From DATEJJ01 sp039649115 (GTDB taxonomy: Bacteria > Actinomycetota > Actinomycetes > Mycobacteriales > Micromonosporaceae), in assembly GCA_039649115.1 (NCBI GenBank), contig JBBWZQ010000389.1:1-17045 (forward strand): a stretch of DNA of 17,045 nt, read 5' to 3'. The position numbers and the translations under genes are program-made. The notes below the pieces were generated by a model that saw only the letters and a list, made by a program, of their open reading frames with translations, was not told the DNA's origin and made no database searches. Positions 1 to 8,227 of this stretch are shown here, in pieces (within the stretch, counting starts at the first letter, position 1; each line of letters starts with the position of its first letter).

Positions 1-762
1 GACCGCAGCCGGACCGACGGCGTCATCCTGGTACTCACCGAACTGGCCCCCCGCCACCGCAAGTGCCTCGCCGAGTCGCAGACCCCCATCGTGCTGCTCG
101 ACCCCGTCGCCCAGCCAGATCCCAACATCCCCTCCATCGGCGCGGCGAACTGGGCCGGCGGGCTCGCCGCCACCGAGCACCTCATCGACCTCGGACACCG
201 CCGCATCGGCACCATCACCGGACGCCCCTCCGTCCTGTGCACCCAGGCCCGCCTCGACGGGTACCGCACCGCCTTGACCCGCGCCGGCATCGACACCGAT
301 CCAGCTCTGATCGCACCGGGGGACTTCCACTTCGAATCGGCGCTCGCCGCCGCGCACGCGATGCTCGCGCTCCCCGACCGCCCAACCGCCATCTTCGCAG
401 CCAGCGACGTGCAAGCGATGGGCGTGTACGAGGCCGCCCGGCTGCAGGGTCTGCGGCTGCCCGACGACCTGAGCGTGGTCGGCTTCGACGACATCCCCAC
501 CGCCCGGTGGATGTCCCCACCCCTGACCACCCTGCGCCAGCCCCTCGCCGAGATGGCCGCACTCGCGGTACGCATGCTGCTCGCCGGCGACTCCGCCGAC
601 TTCAACCACCGCGCCGAACTGTCCACCAACCTCGTCATCCGCGCCAGCACCGGGCCCCATCGGCACCCGGGACGGCCAGCCTCTCGCCTGGTCCACTGTA
701 GACAACAGCGCCGCGGTGCTGAGCGCGGGCGTGACTTTCCGCAGGGAACACATCGCAGATAG
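1..762 (+). CDS. LacI/GalR-family transcriptional regulator, C-terminal part (5' end outside window)
   Basis: This is the effector-binding and dimerisation half of a LacI-type repressor. The frame is open from base 1 and ends with TAG at 760-762. The visible 253 residues show typical family signatures: DGVILV near residue 6, the GGLAATEHLIDLGHRRIG block after residue 50, the AIFAASDVQAMGV block, LPDDLSVVGFDDI, and the C-terminal TLRQPLAEMAALAVRMLL segment. The DNA-binding helix-turn-helix lies to the left of the window. Such proteins bind a sugar and then release an operator, often next to carbohydrate-use genes. Family members normally end a few residues after the LVIRAST stretch (about residue 217). 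Here the frame runs on for about 35 Arg-rich residues that look unlike the family, so the tail may be a read-through into foreign sequence after a rearrangement. The family call is secure; the ligand is unknown. Confidence 0.9.
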   Translation, partial: DRSRTDGVILVLTELAPRHRKCLAESQTPIVLLDPVAQPDPNIPSIGAANWAGGLAATEHLIDLGHRRIGTITGRPSVLCTQARLDGYRTALTRAGIDTDPALIAPGDFHFESALAAAHAMLALPDRPTAIFAASDVQAMGVYEAARLQGLRLPDDLSVVGFDDIPTARWMSPPLTTLRQPLAEMAALAVRMLLAGDSADFNHRAELSTNLVIRASTGPHRHPGRPASRLVHCRQQRRGAERGRDFPQGTHRR

Positions 763-876
763 CCAGCCACCCGCGCGACCGCATCTGCCACATAGACCGC
801 CTCGCGGGCGAAGACGACCAGGGCGATCCGCCGCTCGGCCCGGTCCAGCGGACGGGGGTGGTCGGCTGGTTCGGCA
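763..876. other. Short convergent intergenic region
   Basis: This 114-bp gap separates the end of the LacI-type gene (+) from the end of the six-gene operon (-). I see no convincing rho-independent terminator: the only dyads are about 5 bp long with no T-tract. One minus-strand frame here reads as plausible protein for about 30 residues (LDRAERRIALVVFAREAV and onward) but has no start, no complete gene and no neighbour to belong to. It could be the decayed end of a lost gene. Confidence 0.4.
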
Positions 877-2682
877 TCAGCTCCGCACGAACGTCACTCG
901 TGGTATGCCCTCGACGGTACGTGCCGCGAAGTCCGCCGACGTGAACGTCGGCCCCGGCCGCAGTGTCTGGACGAGCGCGTCGATGTCCACCACGCCGTTC
1001 GCGGTACGCCAGTCGCCGGTCAGTTCGGCGGTGCCGAAGTGCAGCGCCTCCGGGCGCTGGTGCAGTTCCACCCGCGCCACGTCGCCGGCGAACAGGCACA
1101 GCAGCACGTCGGGTGTGAGACGGTCCTGGCGGAGCGTGTCGATGCTCCGGGCGGCGCCGTCCGGGCCGGTGTCGTACCCGTCGATCAGCAGCCCGGGCCA
1201 GCCGGAGACCACGTGGGAGCGCAGCAGGAATCCGCTCACCGTCGGGTGCGCCGCTACCGCGTCGACCAGCGACCTCTTCTGTTGCTGGTCGACCGGCTTC
1301 AACCGGCCGGTGAGGCGACCCAGGCTGAACGCGCCGTCGAGCAGGCAGTCGGCCCAGACCTGGTCGACGCGGGCGAACCGGATCGACTCCGGTGGCAGCA
1401 GTTGCTCGTCGGGGACCAGGTAGCTCAGCGGTACGCCGCGCAGCAGTCGCAGCTCGCCGAACCACCTCAGCACGTCCGGAGGCAGGGCCGCGGCGGGGTC
1501 GGGCGGGGCCCAGGCGGGGTGCAGCAGTCCGGCCTCGGCCGACCGTACGGCTTGGGCGTTGGCCCTTTTCCAGGTGTACAGGCTGGCCGAGAGCTGTTGG
1601 CTCTGCAGGGCCAGCAGCCGGCCCAACTCCCACGCGGCGGCGTACGAGACGTCGAACAGGCCCAGGGTCTCCTCGTAGCGGACGAGTTCGGCGCTGGACT
1701 GCACCGGGAGGTCGAGCTCGTCGGGCGGGCGGCAGGGGATGAGCGGACCGCGGTACCAGGAGACGGTGGCCGGGCCGGGGCGCAGGTGGTGCGGCAGCGG
1801 CACCGAGCCGGCCGACAGGTGGCGCTCCGCCTCCTCGTCGGCGCGGTGGGGCAGCCGCAGGGCGGCCGGCGTCCGGTCCAGGCCGGTCAGCAGGCCGGTG
1901 AAGTCGCCGGCCGGGTCGGCGCACGCGAAGCGCCAGCTCTTCAGGCTGATCAGCCGGGTGTAGTCGGCGGGGCCGGCGGCGCCGAAGTCGAACCCGCCGC
2001 CGCGGTAGCGGCCTTCGACCGAGACGAGGTGGACGACGCTGATCGCACCGGAGCGGGGCAGGCGGCGGCCGAGGATGACGGCGCGTTCATCCTCGATCAG
2101 GTTGCCGTCGGCGTCCTCGGCCCGGCGTACATGGGTCAGCAGCGAGAGGTCGGCCGCGGACGGCAGCACGGCGGCCAGGAGCCGCTGCTGTACGTCGATC
2201 ACGGTGACCTTGTCGCCGTCCTGGTACTCGGTCGGGTTGAGGCCCAGACCGGGCCAGTACGGGGCGCTCGTCGCGGCGCTCAGCTCGCCGAGCGTGGTGA
2301 CCCGCGGCTCACGGTACCCCTCGGTTCTCGCCTCGTCCTCGGTGAACAGGAGTACGGCGAGCCACGGCGAGCCGCCGTCGTCGGCCTGGTATTCCCACGG
2401 CACCGTGCTGCGGGTCAGTACGACGTGTGGCAGCACGTCCGAGTGGTCGCCGAGGCTGCCGTCCGGCGGGAAGACCGCGTACACGTCGGGCGGGCGCAGC
2501 GTGAAGCGGTCGCCGGCGACGGTGAACCGGCGCCGGGCCGGGATCGTGTCCGGGCCGATCCCAGGGCCGCTCACATCCTGCTGTACCTCGATGGTGTACT
2601 GCCCGGGCGGCATCGCGGGGTGGTGGTGGTCGAGGAACACGACCCGCGCGGTACGCGCCTCGTCGAGTGGACCGTCGCTCAT
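877..2682 (-). CDS. Conserved hypothetical protein, 601 aa, last gene of the operon
   Basis: The start is the ATG at 2682-2680, preceded by AAGGGG (2689-2694) at 6-nt spacing and lying 13 bp after the stop of the 1473-aa gene. A longer open frame to 2829 exists but its extra residues are a Trp/Arg/Ser-rich shadow of the upstream gene. I know no function. No signal peptide or membrane helix is visible. The N-terminal part (about residues 10-230) looks beta-rich and contains SPWLAVLLFTEDEA near residue 105. The C-terminal half carries compact, conserved-looking motifs: SYLVPDEQLLPPESIRF (about residue 425), HVVSGWPGLLIDGYD (about 488), TPDVLLCLFAGDVARVE (about 527) and RPEALHFGTAEL. I recall such blocks from uncharacterised actinobacterial and cyanobacterial proteins, from memory only. 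Tight coupling to the DUF6603-type gene suggests a partner in the same assembly. The reality of the gene is well supported; its role is unknown. Confidence 0.85.
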   Translation of the reverse strand: MSDGPLDEARTARVVFLDHHHPAMPPGQYTIEVQQDVSGPGIGPDTIPARRRFTVAGDRFTLRPPDVYAVFPPDGSLGDHSDVLPHVVLTRSTVPWEYQADDGGSPWLAVLLFTEDEARTEGYREPRVTTLGELSAATSAPYWPGLGLNPTEYQDGDKVTVIDVQQRLLAAVLPSAADLSLLTHVRRAEDADGNLIEDERAVILGRRLPRSGAISVVHLVSVEGRYRGGGFDFGAAGPADYTRLISLKSWRFACADPAGDFTGLLTGLDRTPAALRLPHRADEEAERHLSAGSVPLPHHLRPGPATVSWYRGPLIPCRPPDELDLPVQSSAELVRYEETLGLFDVSYAAAWELGRLLALQSQQLSASLYTWKRANAQAVRSAEAGLLHPAWAPPDPAAALPPDVLRWFGELRLLRGVPLSYLVPDEQLLPPESIRFARVDQVWADCLLDGAFSLGRLTGRLKPVDQQQKRSLVDAVAAHPTVSGFLLRSHVVSGWPGLLIDGYDTGPDGAARSIDTLRQDRLTPDVLLCLFAGDVARVELHQRPEALHFGTAELTGDWRTANGVVDIDALVQTLRPGPTFTSADFAARTVEGIPRVTFVRS

Positions 2683-2695
2683 CGCGTACCCCTTG

Positions 2696-5600
2696 TCATC
2701 GCGTGCTGAACGCGTCCGCGATGGACGCGTCGACGTCGACCGGTGCGGTGATGCCCATGGCGGCCAGCAACCGGGTCCGGGCCGCCACCGTGGTGTCCGC
2801 GGCGATGGTGTCCCGGATCGCCGGCGCACGCGCCGGGTCGCCGCCCAACGGCGCGGCGGGTCCGGTCTCCCAGCCGTAGGTCGGTGTCACCGGCGCGTCG
2901 GCGTACTGCCAATCGTCGCGGCTGACCGTCGTGCCGGTGATCGGTCCGGCGTCCGCGTTCGGCCGGATCTCGAAGCCGGTCAAGGCCCGCTCCACGAAAT
3001 CCGCGTCACCGAGCGCCGGGATGAGCCGCGCCCCCCACAGCGCGGCCGGCAGGCGCTTGATGACCGGCGTGAAGGAGAAGTACCGCTCGGCGGGCTCGCC
3101 GTCCCGGCGGATCCGGATGGTGTGCGACGCGCTGAGCGCGCCGGCGGGTACCGCCATCGGGGCCACCCCGACCGGACTCAGCGCCAGGTCGCTCACGTCG
3201 ACCGGGGCACCGGCCACCGCCCCGGTCGCCGGGATGACCGAGTCGGTGACCAGGACGAACCGCTTCGGGTTCACCACACCCAGGTCGTCAGGAGCCGCAT
3301 CGGCCACCCTGCGCACCAGCCCGTCGCGCAGGGAGACGCCGCAGCCCCCGGCGGGTAGGAATGACGTCTTGAACCGGGTCCAGTCGATGGGCTCCGGCGC
3401 CGCCCGCGCGCCCTCGCCGAACGCGATGTCGAACCCGATCACCGAGAGGCTGACCCGGGCGGTACCCGAGAAGGGTGGGCCCCACAGGTGCAGGTCGGCG
3501 CTGGCGTCGAGCCGGATCTCCCGGGTGCCGAACAGCTCGAACCGGTAGCAGACCTGGAGGGTGGCGTACGCGTGCGCGTCGTAGTGGTACGGCTTCCAGG
3601 CGACCAGGAAGTCGGCACCGGCGTGGAACCAGGCCCGCAGGTCGCCGCTGGTCCACGTGGCGTCCAGCACGACGCCGCACATCAGCATCGACGGCGTGAG
3701 CGCGAAGTACGACTCGCCCTTGACGGCGAGTTGGCTGCTGACCTTCCAGTTGATGCCGAGCCGCGGCACCCGGGGATAGTGGTCCGGCACCGTGAAGCCG
3801 GGATGGTAGCCGCCCAGCGTCAGCACGAAGTCGCCGGCGTGCGGAGCCGGCGCGCCGGTCCCGGGAAACCAGCAGCAGAACGCGAACCCACCGGTCAGGC
3901 GGCAGTCGCGGGACAGCAGGTACGAGGCCGGGGTCAGTTGTGCCGCGACGCCGAGAAACCCCTCATCCGGGAGGAAGCTGGCCCGCAACGCCAGCTGGAT
4001 CTCGGCCAGCGGCGGCACCACCGCGTCGCCGGGTACCGGCGGAGGAGCGACCATTGTGGACAGACCCAGCAGGTTCACCTCGAACCGCTGGCCGAACGCG
4101 ACGGTCAGCAGCGCGAACGAGTCGAGCATCTGGAACGAGGTGAACTTGATGCCCACCGCGAGGAAGTTCTGGCCGATCGACGGGGGTACCGCCGAGCGCA
4201 GCGTGGCCAGTTCGGCGGCGACCCGCCGGGCCGGGTTGTCGGTCGCGGCGGCCGGGGTCGGTGGCTTCGTCGCCGCGGCCACCAGAGGGAACTGCGCCAC
4301 GGCGTCGACCGGCGGGACGATCAGTGCCCGGTTGTACCCGAAGCCGGCCGCCAGACCGGTGACGAAGAAGAACGACGGCCCGCCGATCGGGTAGTCCAGC
4401 ACCGCGTAGATGAACAGCGACGGGTGCCCGTCCAGGTACGCGTACGAGCCGATCGCGGACAGGGTGAGCGCCTTGGCCTTCAGGACCGCGGCCCCGTCGT
4501 ACTCGTCGTAGGTGCGGCCCCGGTCGTCGGTCACCGTGGTGCGCAGGAACGCGGCGCCGATCTCGATCGCCGGGCTGCGGTAGTCGATGCCCAGCCCGCG
4601 CAGGTCGAAACGCGGGTCGAACCGGTCCACCGGCGAGCCCAGGGCCAGCCCGTCCAGCGAGACGGTCAACCCGAGCGCGGACAGCGCCGCGTCCAGCAGG
4701 ATCCACAGGACGGCGTCCTGGTACCGCACGCCGATCCGGGCCAGGTACAGCGGCCCGAGTGTCTTCTGGAGGGTGAACCACTTGGCGGTGTCCGACGAGG
4801 TCACCGCGACCGGAGCCGCCGGCGTCGCGGGCTGGTCGCCACCCTTGCCCGAGCCGACGCCGGCGGTGACCGGCATGGCCAGCGTCTGCGGCGTGCCGCC
4901 GAGGTCGAGCCGGGCCGAGACGGTCAGGCCGCGGGCCACGGCCACGTCCGGCGCGCCGGTGGCCGGCGGGGTCGACGGCACCGGGAGCTTCGCGATCGCG
5001 TCCGGCAGGAGCGCGTTGAGCGCCGCCACGCCGGCCCGGTTCAGGTCCCCGGTCGCCGCCAGCAGCCGCAGATCCTTGATGCTGGCTGTCTCGTCGGCCG
5101 GCAGCACCTGCCCGACCAGAGGCAGGCCGGACAGGTCGAGCCGGGCGCCGAGATCGAGCCCGATCACCACCACCGTCCCGGCGGTGGTGCGGTTCACGGC
5201 CAGGATCGCGTCGTTGAGATCAATGTCCAGATCAGCGGGTACGAGCGCCGCGACGTCGGCCGAGAGCGCGGCGACCAGATGGCTGACGTTGATCGTGCGG
5301 GCGGCCCCGGTGGCCCGGTAGGTGGCGACGCACAGGGTGTCGGTACTGGTCGCGGAGAAGCGGAGGTCGAAGGCCAGCAAGCCGATCGTGAGCTGGCCAC
5401 CGAAGGTGCCCGTGTACCCGTCCGGGCCCTTCTTCAGCGAGATGGCGACCACGATGTCGGCCTGCTGGTCGGCGCTGACCGGGAACGTGGCCTCGGCGGA
5501 GAAGGTGACCTCGGCGGAGCCCGTGTCGAACGCGACCCGCAGGTTCGAGACGGTCAGCCCGGTCAGCGGCGCCGGCAGCGCCAGCTTGCCGAAACGCCGG

Positions 5601-7117
5601 CTCAGCGAGTCGACCAGACCGCCGATCGGGATCCGCTGCCCGGGACCGGTCTCGCCGGTGAACCGCCAGCCGGCCGTCGAGTCGTAGCCGGCCCGCACCG
5701 ACACGTCGATGTCGTCGAGGCTGAACGTCGCCGCGGCCTCGAACCTGGTGCTCGCGCTGGAGTGGCTGACGTCGAAGCTCACCGCCGTGAGGTCGACCCG
5801 GTCGGCGACCGACCAGACGCCGCCGACCTGGAGGAGGCTGCTGACCGCCAGCGGCGTGCCGGTCGCGGGCAGCGTCACGGTCGACTCGTACCGTTCGACC
5901 GTGAGGTCAGGCAGGTGTGTGGCGCCCTGGCCGGTGAGCGCGGTGTAGACGGTCCGCACCGGCAGCGGCGGGTCGCCGGCCCGGAGCCGGGCTCCGATCA
6001 TCTGCGTCCGGGAATCGGCGTGGATCTCCAGCGTGGACGCCCCGGAGATGTCGATCACCCCGGTCGCCGTGACCGAGGCCCCGGCCGGCTCCGCGACGAA
6101 CGTGATGTCGATCCCCTGGATCGTCAGCCGGTCGGTGATCGGCCACCGCGCACCGGTGTGCACGGTCGCGGCGAGCCGGGCCACGGGGCTGTCCGCGCCG
6201 GGCGTGAACAGCATCTCGACGCCGGCCAGACGGACCGAGCCGGGCAGGTCGAACGGCAACGGTACAGACAGCATCCGGCCGAGCAGGGTCCCGATGTCGT
6301 CCAGCCGAAGCTCGCCCAGGTCGCTGAAGTCCGCGGTGAACAAGGCGGCTTCGGCCGGGCCGAGCAGCTCGGCGGAGATCGCGATGCCCCGCTCCGCGCC
6401 GCCGATGGTGACCGGCACCGATCCCGCGATCGCGAGTCCCGGCTCGACCGTCGGGTCGTCGAGCTTCGCGGCCAGCCGCGGGTCGGCGGTGGTGCGGTAA
6501 TGGATCCGTTGCACGTGTAGCGGGCCGAGGTCGACGCGGCGGGCCGGGCCCTCCAGCTTGACGTCGGGCCAGCGGTCAGTGCCGAAGCTGGCGTCGAGGT
6601 CGGTGCCGGGCGGGCGGACCGTGACCGACCCGGTCAGCGTGCTGCCTACCGGGGGCAGCACGAGGTCGGGCAGCGCGATGCCGGTGGCCGTCGTCAGCCG
6701 GCCGGCGAAGGACAGATGGGCCGAGGTCGGATCGTCACCGCCGGACCAGTCGAAGGACAGCACCGGCGCGGTGAACCTCAGCGCGTCCAGCAACGTGCCG
6801 TCGAGGCGGGGAAGGCTGGTCCCGAACGACCACGCGGAGCCCCCGGTCGCCTGGAGCGTCAGGCTCACCTCGCCCGCCACGACCGAGAATCCGGCGGTGA
6901 CGGTCAGGCCGGTGAACGGTTCGGCCGTACCGGTGCCGGTCATCGAGACGCCCGTGTCCGACTCGGTCCGGTCGGTGACGTGGTCGAGCACCAGCTGCCC
7001 GGCGGGCGGCAGGAACGGGCCGAGCGCGGCGGCGAGCCCGGCGGAGAGCGTGTCGAGGGCGACGGTCAGGCGCTGCTCGACCACGACCAGGGCCGCCTTC
7101 AGCGATTCCGGAGTCAT
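2696..7117 (-). CDS. DUF6603-type giant beta-rich protein, 1473 aa
   Basis: The start ATG at 7117 overlaps the previous stop in an ATGA arrangement (7114-7117) and has a strong GGAAGGGG site (7123-7130) at 5-nt spacing. The first 45 residues look helical. Residues of about 50-750 are a long series of Thr/Val/Leu/Asp-rich strands resembling repeated beta-sandwich or lipid-transfer-like units. A Gly/Pro/Ala linker follows near 755-785. The core, about residues 790-1130, has the features I associate with DUF6603: LYLARIGVRYQDAVLW, RGLGIDYRSPAIEIG, PIGGPSFFFVTGLAAGFGYN and PLAEIQLALRASFLPDEGF. The last 230 residues form a separate region ending in a small helical tail. There is no signal peptide. 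The biochemical function of DUF6603 is unknown to me; its size, strand pattern and lack of catalytic motifs suggest a structural or scaffold protein. A short Cys-containing patch (CRLTGGFAFCCWFPG, about 1072) is notable. The DUF6603 call is from memory of the motif pattern. Confidence 0.75.
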   Translation of the reverse strand: MTPESLKAALVVVEQRLTVALDTLSAGLAAALGPFLPPAGQLVLDHVTDRTESDTGVSMTGTGTAEPFTGLTVTAGFSVVAGEVSLTLQATGGSAWSFGTSLPRLDGTLLDALRFTAPVLSFDWSGGDDPTSAHLSFAGRLTTATGIALPDLVLPPVGSTLTGSVTVRPPGTDLDASFGTDRWPDVKLEGPARRVDLGPLHVQRIHYRTTADPRLAAKLDDPTVEPGLAIAGSVPVTIGGAERGIAISAELLGPAEAALFTADFSDLGELRLDDIGTLLGRMLSVPLPFDLPGSVRLAGVEMLFTPGADSPVARLAATVHTGARWPITDRLTIQGIDITFVAEPAGASVTATGVIDISGASTLEIHADSRTQMIGARLRAGDPPLPVRTVYTALTGQGATHLPDLTVERYESTVTLPATGTPLAVSSLLQVGGVWSVADRVDLTAVSFDVSHSSASTRFEAAATFSLDDIDVSVRAGYDSTAGWRFTGETGPGQRIPIGGLVDSLSRRFGKLALPAPLTGLTVSNLRVAFDTGSAEVTFSAEATFPVSADQQADIVVAISLKKGPDGYTGTFGGQLTIGLLAFDLRFSATSTDTLCVATYRATGAARTINVSHLVAALSADVAALVPADLDIDLNDAILAVNRTTAGTVVVIGLDLGARLDLSGLPLVGQVLPADETASIKDLRLLAATGDLNRAGVAALNALLPDAIAKLPVPSTPPATGAPDVAVARGLTVSARLDLGGTPQTLAMPVTAGVGSGKGGDQPATPAAPVAVTSSDTAKWFTLQKTLGPLYLARIGVRYQDAVLWILLDAALSALGLTVSLDGLALGSPVDRFDPRFDLRGLGIDYRSPAIEIGAAFLRTTVTDDRGRTYDEYDGAAVLKAKALTLSAIGSYAYLDGHPSLFIYAVLDYPIGGPSFFFVTGLAAGFGYNRALIVPPVDAVAQFPLVAAATKPPTPAAATDNPARRVAAELATLRSAVPPSIGQNFLAVGIKFTSFQMLDSFALLTVAFGQRFEVNLLGLSTMVAPPPVPGDAVVPPLAEIQLALRASFLPDEGFLGVAAQLTPASYLLSRDCRLTGGFAFCCWFPGTGAPAPHAGDFVLTLGGYHPGFTVPDHYPRVPRLGINWKVSSQLAVKGESYFALTPSMLMCGVVLDATWTSGDLRAWFHAGADFLVAWKPYHYDAHAYATLQVCYRFELFGTREIRLDASADLHLWGPPFSGTARVSLSVIGFDIAFGEGARAAPEPIDWTRFKTSFLPAGGCGVSLRDGLVRRVADAAPDDLGVVNPKRFVLVTDSVIPATGAVAGAPVDVSDLALSPVGVAPMAVPAGALSASHTIRIRRDGEPAERYFSFTPVIKRLPAALWGARLIPALGDADFVERALTGFEIRPNADAGPITGTTVSRDDWQYADAPVTPTYGWETGPAAPLGGDPARAPAIRDTIAADTTVAARTRLLAAMGITAPVDVDASIADAFSTR

Positions 7118-8211
7118 AGGAACCCCTTCCGGGTGTCGAGGATGTCGAGCAGATTCGTGATGTCGTCCCGGACACCCGAGTCGGCGAAGGTGAGACGGAC
7201 GGCCAGCAACAGATTCGGGTAGTTCTTGACCACCTTGCCCCGATCCCGGTTGGACAGCAGGCGGAAGTACGAGAGCGCGACGGTCAGGTCGGTCAGGTAC
7301 TCCCGGTAGGGGTCGGTCGCGGGGCGCCGGGTGCCGTCCGCTTGTACCACGGCCTGCCAGTGGAGCCTGAGCAGGTTCAGCGCGCCGACCGCGAACCGCC
7401 GCGGCAGGCGGTCGGCAGCGATGGCCAGGGCTCCGCTGGCAACCTCATCGTTGATGTCGACGGGTCCGTCCGGGTCGTCGGCGGGAGGCGCCTCGGCGAC
7501 CTCGGCGCTGGCCCACACCAGCCAGGGCGGGTTCTTCGGACTCTTCGGGTAGCGGTTGTTCGCCCGCAGCCGGTCCCGCATGCCGTCGAACGGCATGACC
7601 TCGAACGCTTCGGCGGTCATCTTCGCCACCCACTGGTCCGCGGACTGGGCCGCGTCCAGCAGAGACGGGTCGATCACGAACGGCTGCGTGTCGTTGCCCA
7701 GATAGACGATGGGAGCGATGTGGTACCACCAGAGGATCGTCGTCATGCCGCCCAGATCCTCCAGATCATCGCCGAAGATGGACTCCACACGCAGTCCGCC
7801 CTTGTCGATGAGGAGCACCTTGGAGACTTTGTAACCGGACGTCTTGAGCAGCTTGGCCATCTGGTAGGCCCGCGCCCAGCAGTACTTCTTCGGGTACTGG
7901 AAGGGTATCGGCCGAAGGGCCAGCTGGGCGTCCAGGAACCATTCCGCCTCCATCGCGCGGACCAGCTGGGTCAGCTCCAGTTGGTCCTGGACGTACTGGT
8001 TCTGGTCGTCGGACACCCGCTCTCTCGGCACGCGGCAGACCGTGCCGGCCAAGGTGCCGCCGAGCAGCCGCACCTGGATCAGGGCCTCTCCGCTGTCGCG
8101 CGGCCGGTAGACCCGGACCAGTTCGGTCACCTTCAGGCCCACCACCGGTCTCCCGACGAGGTCGAACAACTCCACCGGACGCTCCTCGGACGCCGACAAG
8201 ACGTGACCCAC
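7114..8211 (-). CDS. Protein-glutaminase-like glutamine deamidase, paralogue B, 365 aa
   Basis: I chose the GTG start at 8211. It is preceded by a near-perfect GGAGGAGG (8217-8224), and translation from it aligns with the N-terminus of the neighbouring paralogue. The longer ATG frame to 8316 only reads back through the upstream gene. Residues 105-190 match protein-glutaminase (the Chryseobacterium proteolyticum enzyme class): FQYPKKYCWARAYQMAKLL with Cys111, then LWWYHIAPIVYL with His164, then QPFVIDPSLLD with Asp181. This order and these contexts correspond to the known Cys-His-Asp triad. Such enzymes hydrolyse the side-chain amide of protein-bound glutamine to glutamate. An approximately 100-residue beta-type domain precedes the catalytic region, and a helical region of about 150 residues follows (ADRLPRRFAVGALNLL). 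No signal peptide is visible, unlike secreted protein-glutaminase. The gene ends in an ATGA overlap with the DUF6603-type gene. An effector or toxin role is inference. Confidence 0.78.
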   Translation of the reverse strand: MGHVLSASEERPVELFDLVGRPVVGLKVTELVRVYRPRDSGEALIQVRLLGGTLAGTVCRVPRERVSDDQNQYVQDQLELTQLVRAMEAEWFLDAQLALRPIPFQYPKKYCWARAYQMAKLLKTSGYKVSKVLLIDKGGLRVESIFGDDLEDLGGMTTILWWYHIAPIVYLGNDTQPFVIDPSLLDAAQSADQWVAKMTAEAFEVMPFDGMRDRLRANNRYPKSPKNPPWLVWASAEVAEAPPADDPDGPVDINDEVASGALAIAADRLPRRFAVGALNLLRLHWQAVVQADGTRRPATDPYREYLTDLTVALSYFRLLSNRDRGKVVKNYPNLLLAVRLTFADSGVRDDITNLLDILDTRKGFL

Positions 8212-8216
8212 CTCGA

Positions 8217-8224
8217 CCTCCTCC
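8217..8224 (-). promoter_or_regulatory. Shine-Dalgarno sequence that decides a GTG start
   Basis: Read on the minus strand, GGAGGAGG lies 5 nt before GTG at 8211-8209. It is the best Shine-Dalgarno sequence in the operon and argues for the GTG start of the 365-aa deamidase-like gene over the in-frame ATG at 8316, which lies inside the preceding gene. Confidence 0.8.
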
Positions 8225-8227
8225 GGC

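Noticed and set aside
635..877. 81-aa minus-strand frame starting in a TGATG overlap with the end of the operon
   Set aside because: The overlap looks like translational coupling, but the product is Arg/Trp/Ser/Pro-rich with no motif, and it lies mostly antisense to the LacI-type gene tail.
1039..2709. Plus-strand open frame of about 556 codons
   Set aside because: Antisense to the 601-aa gene, which has the better start, ribosome site and protein composition.
3488..6520. Long plus-strand open frame of about 1010 codons
   Set aside because: It is antisense to the DUF6603-type gene and arises from GC-rich codon use. Its translation is Arg/Gly/Gln/Asp-rich, with no domain and no ribosome site.
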